NCBI GenBank assembly: GCA_020852655.1
Contig: JADZAI010000103.1
Location: 1 to 64,000 of the forward strand
DNA length: 64,000 bases
From: Alphaproteobacteria bacterium
Lineage (GTDB): Bacteria; Pseudomonadota; Alphaproteobacteria; Micropepsales; Micropepsaceae
Reading direction: 5' to 3'
Made by a program: the position numbers and the translations under genes. Below, one piece after another: positions 8,983 through 17,528 of this stretch (position 1 is its first letter; every line of letters starts with the position of its first letter). The notes under the pieces were generated by a model that was given only the letters and a program-made list of their open reading frames with translations, was not told where the DNA came from and searched no databases.

Positions 8983-9783
8983 TCAGCGCCCTTCGAATTT
9001 CGGCTCGCGCTTTTCCATGAAGGCGAGCATGCCCTCGCGCGCATCGGCCGAACGCAGCAGCGGCAGCAATTGCAGGAAGACATGCTGCACATGGGTGTCG
9101 AAGGTCTCTTCCATCCCCATCCGCATCATGCGCTTCGACGACTGCACCGCCATCGGCGCATTCGCCGCGATCTCCTTCGCCACCGCCCGCGCCCGCTCCG
9201 GCAATTCGTTGTCGCCGACGACCTCCGACACGAGGCCCATCTCCAGGCATTCCTTCGCCTTCAGCGTCCGCCCGGTGAAGATGAGCTGCGCCGCCTTCGA
9301 CCACCCCAGCAGCCGCGGCAGGAACCACGTCCCGCCGCTCTCCGGCACGATGCCGCGCTTGGTGAAGGCCGCCGCCATCTTCGCGCTCTCCGCCATGATG
9401 CGGATGTCGCAGCCGAGCGCCGTATCCATGCCGTAGCCCGCGGCCGAACCGTTCAGCGCACAGATCGTCGGCGTGTCCATGTTGTAGAGCGCCGTCGGCG
9501 GCGTGTGCTTGAGGTTGATCGTCGTCTGCGTCACCGCGCCCGAGGCGATCCCCGTCGCGCCGTCCTTGTGGCGCGTCGCCTCGCCGAGATCGAGCCCCGC
9601 ACAGAAGGCCCGCCCCGTGCCCGTCAGGATGATGCAGCGCACGTCCTTGTCGGCGTCGGCCTTGAGCAGATAGTCGGTCAGCATGTCCAGCATGTCGCCC
9701 GAGATCGTGTTCATCCGCTCGGGCCGGTTCAGCGTGATCGTCGCGATATGCTCATTGACCTCGTAAAGAACTGGGTCGCTCAT
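8983..9783 (-). CDS. Enoyl-CoA hydratase/isomerase family protein
   Basis: A crotonase-fold enzyme of 266 residues acting on acyl-CoA thioesters, probably in fatty-acid beta-oxidation. The two oxyanion-hole segments are GRAFCAGLDLGE (about 67-78) and NGSAAGYGMDTALGCD (about 110-125); GIVPESGGTWFLPR carries the glutamate usually involved in catalysis, but only the second of the two classical Glu positions is evident, so hydration versus isomerisation is uncertain. It is first in a two-gene unit with the HI0933-like flavoprotein, and a 245-bp spacer with a large inverted repeat separates it from the MFS gene. Confidence 0.9.
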   Translation of the reverse strand: MSDPVLYEVNEHIATITLNRPERMNTISGDMLDMLTDYLLKADADKDVRCIILTGTGRAFCAGLDLGEATRHKDGATGIASGAVTQTTINLKHTPPTALYNMDTPTICALNGSAAGYGMDTALGCDIRIMAESAKMAAAFTKRGIVPESGGTWFLPRLLGWSKAAQLIFTGRTLKAKECLEMGLVSEVVGDNELPERARAVAKEIAANAPMAVQSSKRMMRMGMEETFDTHVQHVFLQLLPLLRSADAREGMLAFMEKREPKFEGR

Positions 9784-9828
9784 GGATGTCCCTCCGGTGT
9801 TTCAATGGAGCGACCCTAGCCTAAAGCT

Positions 9829-10020
9829 GTCATCCCGGGCGAGCCCACCGGAGGCGTGCGAGACCTAAGGACCCAGGCAGGGCAATCGCATTTGGCAAAA
9901 CAGAGATGTCATCCCGGCCGAAGCGAAGCGAAGAGCCGGGACCCAGGGGCAACAAACACCGGTGTCTGAGGCCCCTGGGTCCTTAGGTCTCCGCGGCTTC
10001 GCCGGCTCGCCCGGGATGAC
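9829..10020. repeat. Nested inverted-repeat element (REP/MITE-like), 192 bp
   Basis: The element starts with GTCATCCCGGGCGAGCC and ends with its exact reverse complement at 10004-10020. A second pair of perfect 17-base arms lies inside (9861-9877 with 9974-9990), then a third 10-base pair (9941-9950 with 9971-9980), around a small ACACCGGTGT palindrome at 9956-9965. It fills most of the gap between two minus-strand genes. Such 'GTCATCCCGGG...' palindromes are dispersed in many alphaproteobacterial genomes from memory. It could fold as RNA into a long cruciform-like stem and act as a terminator or mRNA end stabiliser. Confidence 0.85.
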
Positions 10021-10028
10021 ATAATTGC

Positions 10029-11489
10029 TCAATCCACCGCCGACAGCGGCCGCGCCACTTCTTCCAGCGACTTCCCCTCCGCCGCGACGCCCAGCCACAG
10101 CTCCACCACCGCCGCGAACAGCATCAGCCCGCCGCCGATGAGATAGCCGATCAGGATCTGCCCCCGCTCCCCCGTGTCGATCAGCGCCCCGAACAGCGCC
10201 GGCCCCCCGACGCCACCCACCAGCGTGCCGAAGGCGTAGAACAGCGAGATCGTCACCGCCCGCGTCTCCAGCGGAAACAGCTCGCCGACCGTCAGATAGG
10301 CCGCGCTCGCGCCCGCCGAGGCGAAGAAGAAGATCACCGTCCATGCCACCGTCTGCTGCGTCGCGGAGAGCCACCCTTCGGCGAACGCATACCCCGTCAG
10401 CACCATCAGCGCGCCCGCCACGCCATAGGTCAGCGCGATCATCGTCTTGCGCCCGACCGTATCGAAGGCATGCCCCAGCAGCAGCGGTCCGAGGAAATTT
10501 CCCAGCGCGAACGGCAATATATACCAGCCGATGCGCGCATCCGGCACGCCATAGAAGCGCGACAGGATCAGCGCATAGGTGAAGAAGATCGCGTTGTAGC
10601 AGAAGGCCTGCGTCGCCATCAGCGTGACGCCCAGCGTCGTGCGCGCCGGATACACGCGCAGCAGCATCGCGACGACATCGCGCCAGCGCGCCTTGTGCAG
10701 CCGGCTGAAGCGCCACGCGCCGGGCGGCACCGGCGGCAGATGGCCCCATTGGCGCGCGACATCCGCCTCGATGCGGTCGACGATCGCATGCGCCTCGTCC
10801 GGCCGGCCATGCGTCATCAGCCAGCGCGGGCTCTCCGGGATGAAGCGCCGCACCCAGATGATGACGAGCGCCAGCAGCCCGCCCACCACGAAGGCAAGCC
10901 GCCAGCCCCATTCCGGCGCCATGATCGCCGGATCCAGCACCACCACCGACGCCATCGCCCCGATCGCCGCGCCCACCCAGTAGGAGCCGTTGATCGCAAG
11001 ATCGGTGAAGCCGCGCCGCCGCGCCGGGATCAGTTCCTGGATCGCCGAATTCACCGCGCCGTATTCGCCGCCGATCCCCAGCCCCGTGAGGAAGCGGAAC
11101 GCCAGGAACGACCAGATGTCCCAACTGAACCCGGTCAGGACCGTCCCGGCGAGATAGACGCCGACCGTGATCGTGAAGAGCTTGCGCCGCCCCATCGTAT
11201 CGGTCAGCCGCCCGAAGATCAGCGCGCCCAGCACCGCGCCGGCGATATAGGCGCTTCCCGTCAGTCCGATCTGGCTGTCGGTGAGGCCGAGCGCTTCCTC
11301 GTTCTGGATCGCCGGCGACAGCGATCCCACAAGCGTCACCTCCAGCCCGTCGAGGATCCAGGTGATGCCAAGCGCAAAGACGATCAGCCAGTGAAAGCGC
11401 GACCACGGCAGGCGGTCCAGCCGCGCCGGAATGGCGGTGGCAAACACCGCCCCGTCAGCCCCCGCGCTCTCCGCCGCGTGCCCGCCCAT
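10029..11489 (-). CDS. MFS transporter, sugar-porter-like
   Basis: A twelve-helix major facilitator transporter, 486 residues from the chosen start. It shows the loop 2-3 motif GRLTDTMGRRKL, the helix-5 region RFLTGLGIGGEYGAVNS, the loop 6-7 sugar-porter signature PESPRWLMTHGR, and a second GRK motif (FDTVGRKTM) in the C-half. The helix-1 motif WILDGLEVTLVG is typical of the metabolite:H+ symporter group for aromatic acids, sugars and phosphate. The substrate is not predictable. The start could be 11489 (MGGHAAES) or 11546; both have poor binding sites, and the conserved region begins well downstream of either. Confidence 0.88.
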   Translation of the reverse strand: MGGHAAESAGADGAVFATAIPARLDRLPWSRFHWLIVFALGITWILDGLEVTLVGSLSPAIQNEEALGLTDSQIGLTGSAYIAGAVLGALIFGRLTDTMGRRKLFTITVGVYLAGTVLTGFSWDIWSFLAFRFLTGLGIGGEYGAVNSAIQELIPARRRGFTDLAINGSYWVGAAIGAMASVVVLDPAIMAPEWGWRLAFVVGGLLALVIIWVRRFIPESPRWLMTHGRPDEAHAIVDRIEADVARQWGHLPPVPPGAWRFSRLHKARWRDVVAMLLRVYPARTTLGVTLMATQAFCYNAIFFTYALILSRFYGVPDARIGWYILPFALGNFLGPLLLGHAFDTVGRKTMIALTYGVAGALMVLTGYAFAEGWLSATQQTVAWTVIFFFASAGASAAYLTVGELFPLETRAVTISLFYAFGTLVGGVGGPALFGALIDTGERGQILIGYLIGGGLMLFAAVVELWLGVAAEGKSLEEVARPLSAVD

Positions 11490-11859
11490 CCGCGCACAAC
11501 GACCCGCCCCGCACCCCGGTTCCCTCCGCCCCGACCGCGCCGCCATTCCCCCTTGTCTTCGCCCGACGTGTCCACGCCCGCCCGGTTGGGGTCGCGCTGT
11601 AGGCCCAGCCCCTCGTTGTCATCGCCGGACTTGTTCCGGCGAGCCATCGTTCGGTCGCACGAGCCGCCGTAGGAAATGCGCTGCTGCCGCCCTCGCGCCG
11701 CGAATCCAAACTTTTGGTACGTCGGAACGATGGCCCAAGGCGGCGATGGCGCATCCGGCGCACCTCGCGAAACCTCTGGTGTTCGCCCCGCCCTATGCCG
11801 CAACGTGGTGCGCCGGGCGAGCGCCGTTCCCGGCGAGCGCATGTAGGGCCGAACCGCAC
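11490..11859. other. Divergent intergenic region without a supported gene, with a small hairpin
   Basis: This 370-bp stretch separates the divergent MFS and DUF1801 genes. Open frames exist on both strands but have no start signal, no family resemblance and the codon pattern of shadows. The only structure I see is the perfect 7-bp hairpin CGCCGGA-CTTGT-TCCGGCG at 11623-11641 preceded by GTCAT, which looks like a single unit of a dispersed palindromic repeat. Promoters for both flanking genes must lie here but I cannot identify boxes with confidence. Confidence 0.6.
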
Positions 11860-12267
11860 ATGACCGGCATCCTGACCTTCGACGACACGCTACGCCACGA
11901 TCCGCGCATTGACGCGTGGTTCGATGCCGGCATCGGGCCGCACCGCCTCATGCTGCGCGCATGGTTCGAGCGGATGCGGACCTGCGGCGACGACGTGCGC
12001 GAACTTTTCCACGACGGCTGCCCCGTCGCCTGCGTCGGCGAGGCGCCCTTCGCCTATGTGAACGCCTTCAAGGCGCATGCCGCGGTCGGCTTCTTCCGCG
12101 GCGCCGAGCTGCCCGATCCCGCGCGCCTGCTCGAAGGCAGCGGCAGGCACATGCGCCACACGAAGCTCCGCCCCGGCGAGCCGTTCGACACCGATGCCCT
12201 CACCGCCCTCATCGCGGCCGCCTATGCCGACATCCGCCGGCGCCTCGCCCACCCCACCCTCCGATGA
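11860..12267 (+). CDS. DUF1801 domain protein (first of a pair)
   Basis: A 135-residue cytosolic protein of the DUF1801/YdhG-like fold, function unknown. The recognisable parts are the N-terminal helices FDAGIGPHRLMLRAWFERM, the beta region ELFHDGCPVACVGEAPFAYVNAFKAHAAVGFFRGAEL and the C-terminal helix ALTALIAAAYADIRRRL. The start at 11860 (MTGILTFDD) begins at the domain edge. Its stop overlaps the ATG of a second DUF1801 gene by 4 bases, so the two are translationally coupled and may form a heteromer. Confidence 0.8.
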   Translation: MTGILTFDDTLRHDPRIDAWFDAGIGPHRLMLRAWFERMRTCGDDVRELFHDGCPVACVGEAPFAYVNAFKAHAAVGFFRGAELPDPARLLEGSGRHMRHTKLRPGEPFDTDALTALIAAAYADIRRRLAHPTLR

Positions 12268-12707
12268 AGAAAGCGACACCCATGAAGAAGAGCGGATCGA
12301 CGGAGACGACCGGCGAGGTTTCGGCCGCCGCGCAGATCGACGCACGCATCAAGGAACTCGGCGACTGGCGCGGCAGGATGCTCGCCGGCATCCGCGCCCT
12401 GATCCACAAGGCCGACCCCGAGGTCGTCGAGACCTGGAAATGGCGCGGCGTCCCCGTGTGGGAACATGACGGCATCCTCTGCACCGGCGAGACCTACAAG
12501 ACCGTCGTCAAGCTCACCTTCGCCAAGGGCGCCGCGCTGGACGACCCCCACGGCCTCTTCAATTCCAGCCTCGACGGCAACGTCCGCCGCGCCATCGACA
12601 TCCGCGAAGGCGAGGCCATCGACGAGAAGGCCCTCACCGCCCTCATCCGCGCCGCCGTCGCCCTCAACACCGCCAAGCCCGCACGAAAGAAACCCAAAGC
12701 GAGCTGA
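12264..12707 (+). CDS. DUF1801 domain protein (second of a pair)
   Basis: A 147-residue protein with a charged N-terminal extension (MKKATPMKKSGSTETTG) then the DUF1801 core: DARIKELGDWRGRMLAGIR, ADPEVVETWKWRGVPVWEHDGILCTGE split across the first half, and the final helix EKALTALIRAAVALN. The ETWKW/GVPVW signature is the classic form of this family. The tail KPARKKPKAS is basic and could touch nucleic acid. It overlaps the preceding DUF1801 gene by ATGA. Similar proteins are often annotated only as hypothetical; biochemical role is unknown. Confidence 0.82.
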   Translation: MKKATPMKKSGSTETTGEVSAAAQIDARIKELGDWRGRMLAGIRALIHKADPEVVETWKWRGVPVWEHDGILCTGETYKTVVKLTFAKGAALDDPHGLFNSSLDGNVRRAIDIREGEAIDEKALTALIRAAVALNTAKPARKKPKAS

Positions 12708-12773
12708 ACCGATCGGCACGCCAGTTTCTGTCATCCCCGCACCCCACTTTGACGGCCGATGAGGGAGGCCGTG

Positions 12774-13238
12774 ATGTCCGATACGTCCGTTCAGCCCCGC
12801 CGCCGGCGCGGCGCACAGCCCGGCAACAGCAACCGCCTCAAGCACGGTCTCTATTCGCGCTCCGCCAAGGCGCGCCGGATGGCGGCGCAGCGTCTCGTCC
12901 AGATGATGCCGGAGGCGCTGAAGACGCTGCGCGCCTACACCCGCGCCTGGGTCGATTTGAATGCCCGCCCCATGCCCGAGAAAAAGAAGCACGAAATCGA
13001 GCATCGAATGGCGCTCGCCTTCTTCCAATCGGTCGGCGCGCTCAGCGAACGCGCGGCTCTCGCGACCGAAGCCGCATTCGAACCGCACCCGGCGCCGGCC
13101 GCGCCTCCCGCCCAAGCAACCGCGGCCGAAGCTTCGAATGCCGCTCCGGACGCGGCCCATTCGAACCCACCGTGCCAGACAGAAAAAAGGTCAAAAGTGG
13201 AAAACGAATACCCGCCGCCGCTTTCGAATATCGGCTGA
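12774..13238 (+). CDS. Hypothetical protein with GAQPGNSNRLKHGLYSR motif
   Basis: A 154-residue protein. After a short disordered N-terminus comes the motif RGAQPGNSNRLKHGLYSR (about residues 14-31), which is seen near the N-terminus of many phage terminase small subunits and of chromosomal proteins of unknown role, where it resembles a DNA-contacting arm. A helical region follows (QRLVQMMPEALKTLRAYTRAWVDLN, read in pieces about 40-95), then a Pro/Ala-rich tail. GAGGGAGG at 12761-12768 supports the ATG at 12774. No other phage genes are nearby, so this is more likely a domesticated chromosomal gene than a prophage remnant. Confidence 0.65.
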   Translation: MSDTSVQPRRRRGAQPGNSNRLKHGLYSRSAKARRMAAQRLVQMMPEALKTLRAYTRAWVDLNARPMPEKKKHEIEHRMALAFFQSVGALSERAALATEAAFEPHPAPAAPPAQATAAEASNAAPDAAHSNPPCQTEKRSKVENEYPPPLSNIG

Positions 13239-13359
13239 AGGCCGCGCCGTCCGCGGCTGACAGCCCCGCCGGCCGGTTGGAACGTACCCGCCGCGCCGCC
13301 GCCCGGCCGTCGTTCCAATCCCGGTGGACGCCGGGCGCGCCCGCGCCTACGAAGCGTCC

Positions 13360-13911
13360 ATGACCATCCTCAAGATCGCCCGCATGGGCCATCCGGTCCT
13401 CACCCAGGTCGCCCGCCCGGTGGCCGATCCGACCGCGCCGGAAATCCGCCGCCTCGCCGAGGACATGATCGAGACCATGATCGACGCCAACGGCGCTGGC
13501 CTCGCCGCCCCCCAGGTCCACATCCCGCTCCGCCTTGTCGTCTTCCAGGCGCCCGGCGACCGCTCCGATCCCGGCCTCGCCGAGGACGAGCGCTTCGACC
13601 ACACCGCCCCCCTCACCATCCTCGCCAACCCGGTCATCGAAGTGCTGTCGGAGGAGCGCGAAGCCGGCTGGGAGGGCTGTCTCTCGGTTCCGGGCCTGCG
13701 CGGCCTCGTCGATCGTTCCGCCCATATCCGCTATTCCGGCATCGACCTCACCGGAAAGCCTGTCACCCGCGTCGCCCGCGGCTTCCATGCCCGCGTCGTC
13801 CAGCACGAATGCGACCACCTCGACGGCGTGCTCTACCCGCAGCGCATGGCCGATCTCACCCAACTCATCTTCGAGAGCGAGGCGCGCCACCACATGCGCC
13901 AGGCAGGCTGA
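13360..13911 (+). CDS. def: Peptide deformylase
   Basis: Removes the formyl group from the initiator methionine of nascent proteins, using a metal ion. All three family motifs are present: GAGLAAPQV (motif 1), EGCLSVPG (motif 2, metal-binding Cys) and HECDHLDG (motif 3, two metal-binding His and the catalytic Glu). Length 183 is typical. The start [14 protein letters not shown] at 13360 matches the family N-terminus; an earlier in-frame ATG at 13324 adds residues that do not belong. One base separates it from the COQ9-like gene. It is not next to fmt here and may be a second deformylase paralogue. Confidence 0.93.
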   Translation: MTILKIARMGHPVLTQVARPVADPTAPEIRRLAEDMIETMIDANGAGLAAPQVHIPLRLVVFQAPGDRSDPGLAEDERFDHTAPLTILANPVIEVLSEEREAGWEGCLSVPGLRGLVDRSAHIRYSGIDLTGKPVTRVARGFHARVVQHECDHLDGVLYPQRMADLTQLIFESEARHHMRQAG

Positions 13912-13912
13912 C

Positions 13913-14578
13913 ATGGCGACCCGCGAAGAAGCCCGCCTCGCCAAGGCCCGGGCCAGGATCCTCGAAGAGGCGATCGCCAACACCGCCTTCGACGGCTTCA
14001 CCCAGCGCGCCATCGACGACGCCGCGAAGACCCTGAAGATTCCGCCAGACCTCGCCGCCCTCGCCTTCCAGGGCGGCCCGAAGGAATTGCTCCGCACCTG
14101 GAGCGCCAGGCTCGACGACGAAGTCCATGACGCCCTGTCCTCTGCTGATCTGGCCGGCCTGAAGATCCGCGAGCGCGTCACCAAAGGCGTCCGCCTGCGC
14201 ATCGAGAAGATGGCGCCGCAAAAGATCGCCGCGCGCCGCGCCGCCGCCTTCCTGTCGCTGCCGCTGAACGCCCCGCTCGGCATCGAGCTCGGCCTCCGCA
14301 CCGCCGATGCGATCTGGCGCGGCATCGGCGATGCCTCGGCCGACTTCAACTACTACACCAAGCGCGCCCTCCTCTCCGGCGTCTACACCTCGACCCTGTT
14401 CTACTGGTTCGGCGACGACAGCGAGGACAGCGCCGCGACCTGGACCTTCCTCGACCGCCGCATCGAGAACGTCATGTCCATCGAAAAGGCCAAGGCCGGC
14501 CTCCAGGATTTCGCAGCCAGGCTGCCCGATCCCTTCAAGATCCTCGGCAGCCTGCGCTATCCCTCCAGGGGCGGCTGA
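13913..14578 (+). CDS. COQ9 family protein (ubiquinone biosynthesis accessory)
   Basis: A 221-residue helical protein of the COQ9 family. In mitochondria COQ9 binds quinone intermediates and helps COQ7 hydroxylation; alphaproteobacterial members are presumed to act likewise. Family marks seen are the TetR-like N-terminal helices (ILEEAIANTAFDGFTQRAI) and the conserved C-terminal block NYYTKRALLSGVYTSTLFYW followed by TWTFLDRRIENVM. It begins one base after def and is followed two bases later by the PaiB-like gene, so the three form an operon. Confidence 0.9.
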   Translation: MATREEARLAKARARILEEAIANTAFDGFTQRAIDDAAKTLKIPPDLAALAFQGGPKELLRTWSARLDDEVHDALSSADLAGLKIRERVTKGVRLRIEKMAPQKIAARRAAAFLSLPLNAPLGIELGLRTADAIWRGIGDASADFNYYTKRALLSGVYTSTLFYWFGDDSEDSAATWTFLDRRIENVMSIEKAKAGLQDFAARLPDPFKILGSLRYPSRGG

Positions 14579-14580
14579 CC

Positions 14581-15204
14581 ATGTACCGCCCGCCGCATTT
14601 CCAGCCGCAGTCCGAAGGCGATGCGCTGAAAGCGATCGAGGCCTGGCCGCTCGCGACCCTCGTCACCGACGGCCTCGTCGCGACGCATCTCCCGATGCTG
14701 CTGCAAGGCGACGTCCTCACCGGCCACGTCGCCCGCGCCAACCCGCACTGGCAGCAGGCCCCCGATGGCGCGCTCGCGCTCGCGATCTTCCAGGGCCCGT
14801 CTGCCTATGTCTCGCCGGGTTTCCTCGCGACGAAAGCCGAACACGGCCGTGTCGTGCCGACCTACAACTATGTCGCGGTCCATGTGCATGGCCGCATCGC
14901 CTGGATCGACGACGCGGAGGCGAAGCGCGGGATCGTCCGGGAACTGACCGATCGCTTCGAGGCGGCCGAGCGCAAGCCCTGGTCCATCGACGACGCGCCC
15001 GCGGACTATATCGACGCCATGCTGCGCGGCATCGTCGGCGTGCGGCTCCACATCGAGCGCATCGAGAGCCAGTTCAAGCTCAGCCAGAACCGCACGGAGG
15101 ATGACCGTACCGGCGTCGAACTCGGCCTTGACGGCCGCACCGATGCCGGCAGCCGCGCGATCTCAGAACTGATGCGCGCTCAGGGCAGGCCGCCCAGCGG
15201 ATAG
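14581..15204 (+). CDS. FMN-binding negative transcriptional regulator, PaiB family
   Basis: A 207-residue split-barrel flavin-binding protein of the PaiB family (MYRPPHF start). Marks are the N-terminal MYRPPHFQPQ, THLPMLLQG, HVARANPHWQQ, FQGPSAYVSPGFLATK and the C-terminal IVGVRLHIERIESQFKLSQN. Bacillus PaiB was linked to negative control of sporulation and degradative enzymes; in proteobacteria the role is unclear and a direct DNA-binding function is doubtful. The last 25 bp overlap the convergent purK 3' end. Confidence 0.9.
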   Translation: MYRPPHFQPQSEGDALKAIEAWPLATLVTDGLVATHLPMLLQGDVLTGHVARANPHWQQAPDGALALAIFQGPSAYVSPGFLATKAEHGRVVPTYNYVAVHVHGRIAWIDDAEAKRGIVRELTDRFEAAERKPWSIDDAPADYIDAMLRGIVGVRLHIERIESQFKLSQNRTEDDRTGVELGLDGRTDAGSRAISELMRAQGRPPSG

Positions 15205-16256
15205 AGCCGGTTCACATGGCCCATCTTGCGCCCGGCCCGCACCTCGGACTTGCCGTAGAGATGGAGGCAGGCATTGGGTTCCGCCGCGATGGCGCGCCAG
15301 TTCAGCACATCGTCGCCGATCAAATTCTCCATCTCGCAATCGGCCCATCGCGCCGCCGGCTTCAGCGGCCAGCCGGCCACCGCGCGCATATGCTGCTCGA
15401 ACTGGCTCGCCGCGCAGGCATCCATCGTCCAGTGCCCGGTATTGTGGACGCGCGGCGCGATCTCGTTGACCAACAGCGCCCCGCCCACCGCCAGGAACAG
15501 CTCAACCCCGATCACCCCGACATAGTCCAGCGCCTCCAGGATCACACCCGCGATCCGGCCCGCTTCCGCACCCACCGCCGTGTTCACCTGCGCCGGCACC
15601 CGGCTGGTCCGCAGGATGCCCTCGCGATGCACATTCGCCGCCGCGTCGAACGCCGCGATGGTCCCATCGAGCCCGCGCGCCGCGACCACCGACAATTCCC
15701 CGGCGAACGGCACCACGCCTTCGAGGATGCAGGGCGCCTTGAGATCGCGCAGCGCCGCCGCCGCCTCGGCCGCATTGCGTGCGCGCACCTGGCCCTTGCC
15801 GTCATAGCCGAGCCGTCGCGTCTTCACGATCGCCTCGCGACCGCCCAGCGCCGCGAACGCAGCCTCCGCGGTCGCGCCCGAATCCGCCGCCGCGTAGGGT
15901 GCCGTGTGGAGGCCCAGCGAACGCAGGAAGTCCTTCTCCGTCAGCCGGTCCTGCGCCACGTCCAGCGCCTTCACGCCCGGCCGCACCGGCTTCAGCCCGT
16001 TCAGCAGCGCCGCCGCCGACGCCGGCACATTCTCGAACTCGTAGGTGACGACATCGACCGCCGCCGCGAACGCCGTCAGCGCCGCCGCATCCTCATACGC
16101 CCCGCGCGTCACATGCGTCGCCGCCTCTGCCGCCGGCAATTCCGCGTCGGGCGCGTAGATATGCACGTGGAAGCCGAGCGCCGTGCCCGCGTGCCCCAGC
16201 ATGCGTCCCAACTGGCCGCCGCCGAGAATGCCGATCGTACTGCCCGGCGCCAGCAT
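15180..16256 (-). CDS. purK: N5-carboxyaminoimidazole ribonucleotide synthase PurK
   Basis: ATP-grasp enzyme converting AIR, ATP and bicarbonate into N5-CAIR in purine biosynthesis. The 358-residue protein has the N-terminal GILGGGQLGRMLGHAG motif (about 8-23), the ATP-grasp segment VKTRRLGYDGKGQ, the metal-binding VNEIAPRVHNTGHWT region (about 265-279) and the C-terminal HLYGKSEVRAGRKMGHV. Its ATG shares one base with the purE stop (TGATG), so purE and purK are coupled. Confidence 0.96.
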   Translation of the reverse strand: MLAPGSTIGILGGGQLGRMLGHAGTALGFHVHIYAPDAELPAAEAATHVTRGAYEDAAALTAFAAAVDVVTYEFENVPASAAALLNGLKPVRPGVKALDVAQDRLTEKDFLRSLGLHTAPYAAADSGATAEAAFAALGGREAIVKTRRLGYDGKGQVRARNAAEAAAALRDLKAPCILEGVVPFAGELSVVAARGLDGTIAAFDAAANVHREGILRTSRVPAQVNTAVGAEAGRIAGVILEALDYVGVIGVELFLAVGGALLVNEIAPRVHNTGHWTMDACAASQFEQHMRAVAGWPLKPAARWADCEMENLIGDDVLNWRAIAAEPNACLHLYGKSEVRAGRKMGHVNRLYPLGGLP

Positions 16257-16801
16257 CAGGGCGCAGCAGGCTCGTCGCGCGGCTCGAGCGGCACCGCCGC
16301 CGTCTGCCGCTTCCGGTATTCCTCGATGCGCTTCATCAGCTTCGCATCCGAGAGGCCCAGGATCGACGCTGCCAGGATCGCCGCGTTGATCGCGCCGGGC
16401 TTTCCGACGGCGAGCGTTCCGACCGGAATGCCGGCGGGCATCTGCACGATCGACATCAGGCTGTCGAAGCCCTGAAGTCCGGTCGCCGACATCGGCACCC
16501 CGAGCACCGGCAGCGGCGTCATCGACGCGGTCATGCCCGGCAGATGCGCTGCACCGCCCGCTGCCGCGATAATGACCTTCAGCCCGCGCTCCTGCGCGCT
16601 GTCGGCATAGGCATAGAGACGCTCGGGCGTGCGATGGGCGGAAACGATGCGCGCCTCGAAGGGCACTTGAAGCGTGGCGAGCATATCCGCCGCATTGCGC
16701 ATCACCGCCCAGTCGGACTGGCTGCCCATGATCACGCCGACCAGCGGCGCCGTCGCAATGCCCGTTCGCACGGACTTAGCCTTGCCTGAAGCCGCGGCCA
16801 T
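16256..16801 (-). CDS. purE: N5-carboxyaminoimidazole ribonucleotide mutase PurE
   Basis: Class I PurE rearranges N5-CAIR to CAIR, the step after PurK. The 181-residue protein shows [10 protein letters not shown] (phosphate-binding loop), [13 protein letters not shown] (catalytic His region), and [12 protein letters not shown] plus [17 protein letters not shown]. It has a basic N-terminal extension and a C-terminal tail beyond the mutase core, about 20 residues more than E. coli PurE. It leads the purE-purK unit and diverges from the degenerate GGDEF gene. Confidence 0.95.
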   Translation of the reverse strand: MAAASGKAKSVRTGIATAPLVGVIMGSQSDWAVMRNAADMLATLQVPFEARIVSAHRTPERLYAYADSAQERGLKVIIAAAGGAAHLPGMTASMTPLPVLGVPMSATGLQGFDSLMSIVQMPAGIPVGTLAVGKPGAINAAILAASILGLSDAKLMKRIEEYRKRQTAAVPLEPRDEPAAP

Positions 16802-16945
16802 GAAGCCGGTTCCCCGCTAAAAACGGCGATATACAGGCGCGCCCCGCCGTCGCGCAATATGGCTTTGGTCCTATCGGATCGGCTTAACGGTTTGGTCGCG
16901 AGTTTTGGCCATTTTCGCAGGACAAGAGGATTGGAGTACCGCTTG

Positions 16946-17524
16946 ATGCCGCTTCCGAACAGGGCGAGCCCGGCCAGCATGCTCGGGGGCGTCTCGGCTC
17001 GCACGACGCGCACGCGGCCCTCGATCGGTCACGACCACGCGCCCCCCGTGCGCGATGCGCTCCTGGGACTCCTGCGCGATGTCGACGCCGTGCGCGGCGA
17101 GGCCGCCCAGCTCCGTCGTCCCGCCGCCGACGCTGCGGCGCCTGCACAGAAATCCTGCCTCGGCCGCGATGCCTTCGTGCGGGAGCTGGCCCGCATCGTG
17201 TCGTTCGTCGAGCGCTACGCGGTTCCCGCCAGCGTGATCTATCTCCAGGTCGACAGGCTTTCGGACATAGCCGGCCGTCTTGGCACGGAAACAGCCGAGG
17301 CCGCGCTGGCCAAGGTCTCGGAAACGCTCTGCGGCCAGGTGCGCGACACCGACTTTGTGGGACGGGTGAGCGACGGCGGATTTGGCATCATCCTCGCCAA
17401 GGCGACCCGCGCCGAAGCGATGGCAAAGGCCGAAATGCTGAGCGAACTGGTGAAGGCAAGCCCTATCGTGCGGAACGGCCGCGCCGTGCAGCTATCGGTG
17501 ACCAGCGGCGCGCACGCGCTCTAG
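16946..17524 (+). CDS. Degenerate GGDEF-domain protein
   Basis: A 192-residue protein whose C-terminal half follows the diguanylate-cyclase fold: LGRDAFVRELARIVSF, a VIYLQVDRLSDIAGRLG stretch in place of the usual D-F-K-x-I-N-D, then FVGRVSDGGFGIIL, where SDGGF occupies the GGDEF position (about 142-146). Both Asp/Glu of the catalytic signature are lost, so it should not make c-di-GMP; it might bind GTP or a partner. Start is uncertain: 16946 (MPLPNR) has GGAG ten bases upstream, 16859 is an in-frame alternative. No second domain is visible. Confidence 0.75.
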   Translation: MPLPNRASPASMLGGVSARTTRTRPSIGHDHAPPVRDALLGLLRDVDAVRGEAAQLRRPAADAAAPAQKSCLGRDAFVRELARIVSFVERYAVPASVIYLQVDRLSDIAGRLGTETAEAALAKVSETLCGQVRDTDFVGRVSDGGFGIILAKATRAEAMAKAEMLSELVKASPIVRNGRAVQLSVTSGAHAL

Positions 17525-17528
17525 GAAC

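Noticed and set aside
12774-13238. Prophage remnant suggested by the terminase-like motif
   Set aside because: No portal, capsid, integrase or att-like repeats are visible around it.
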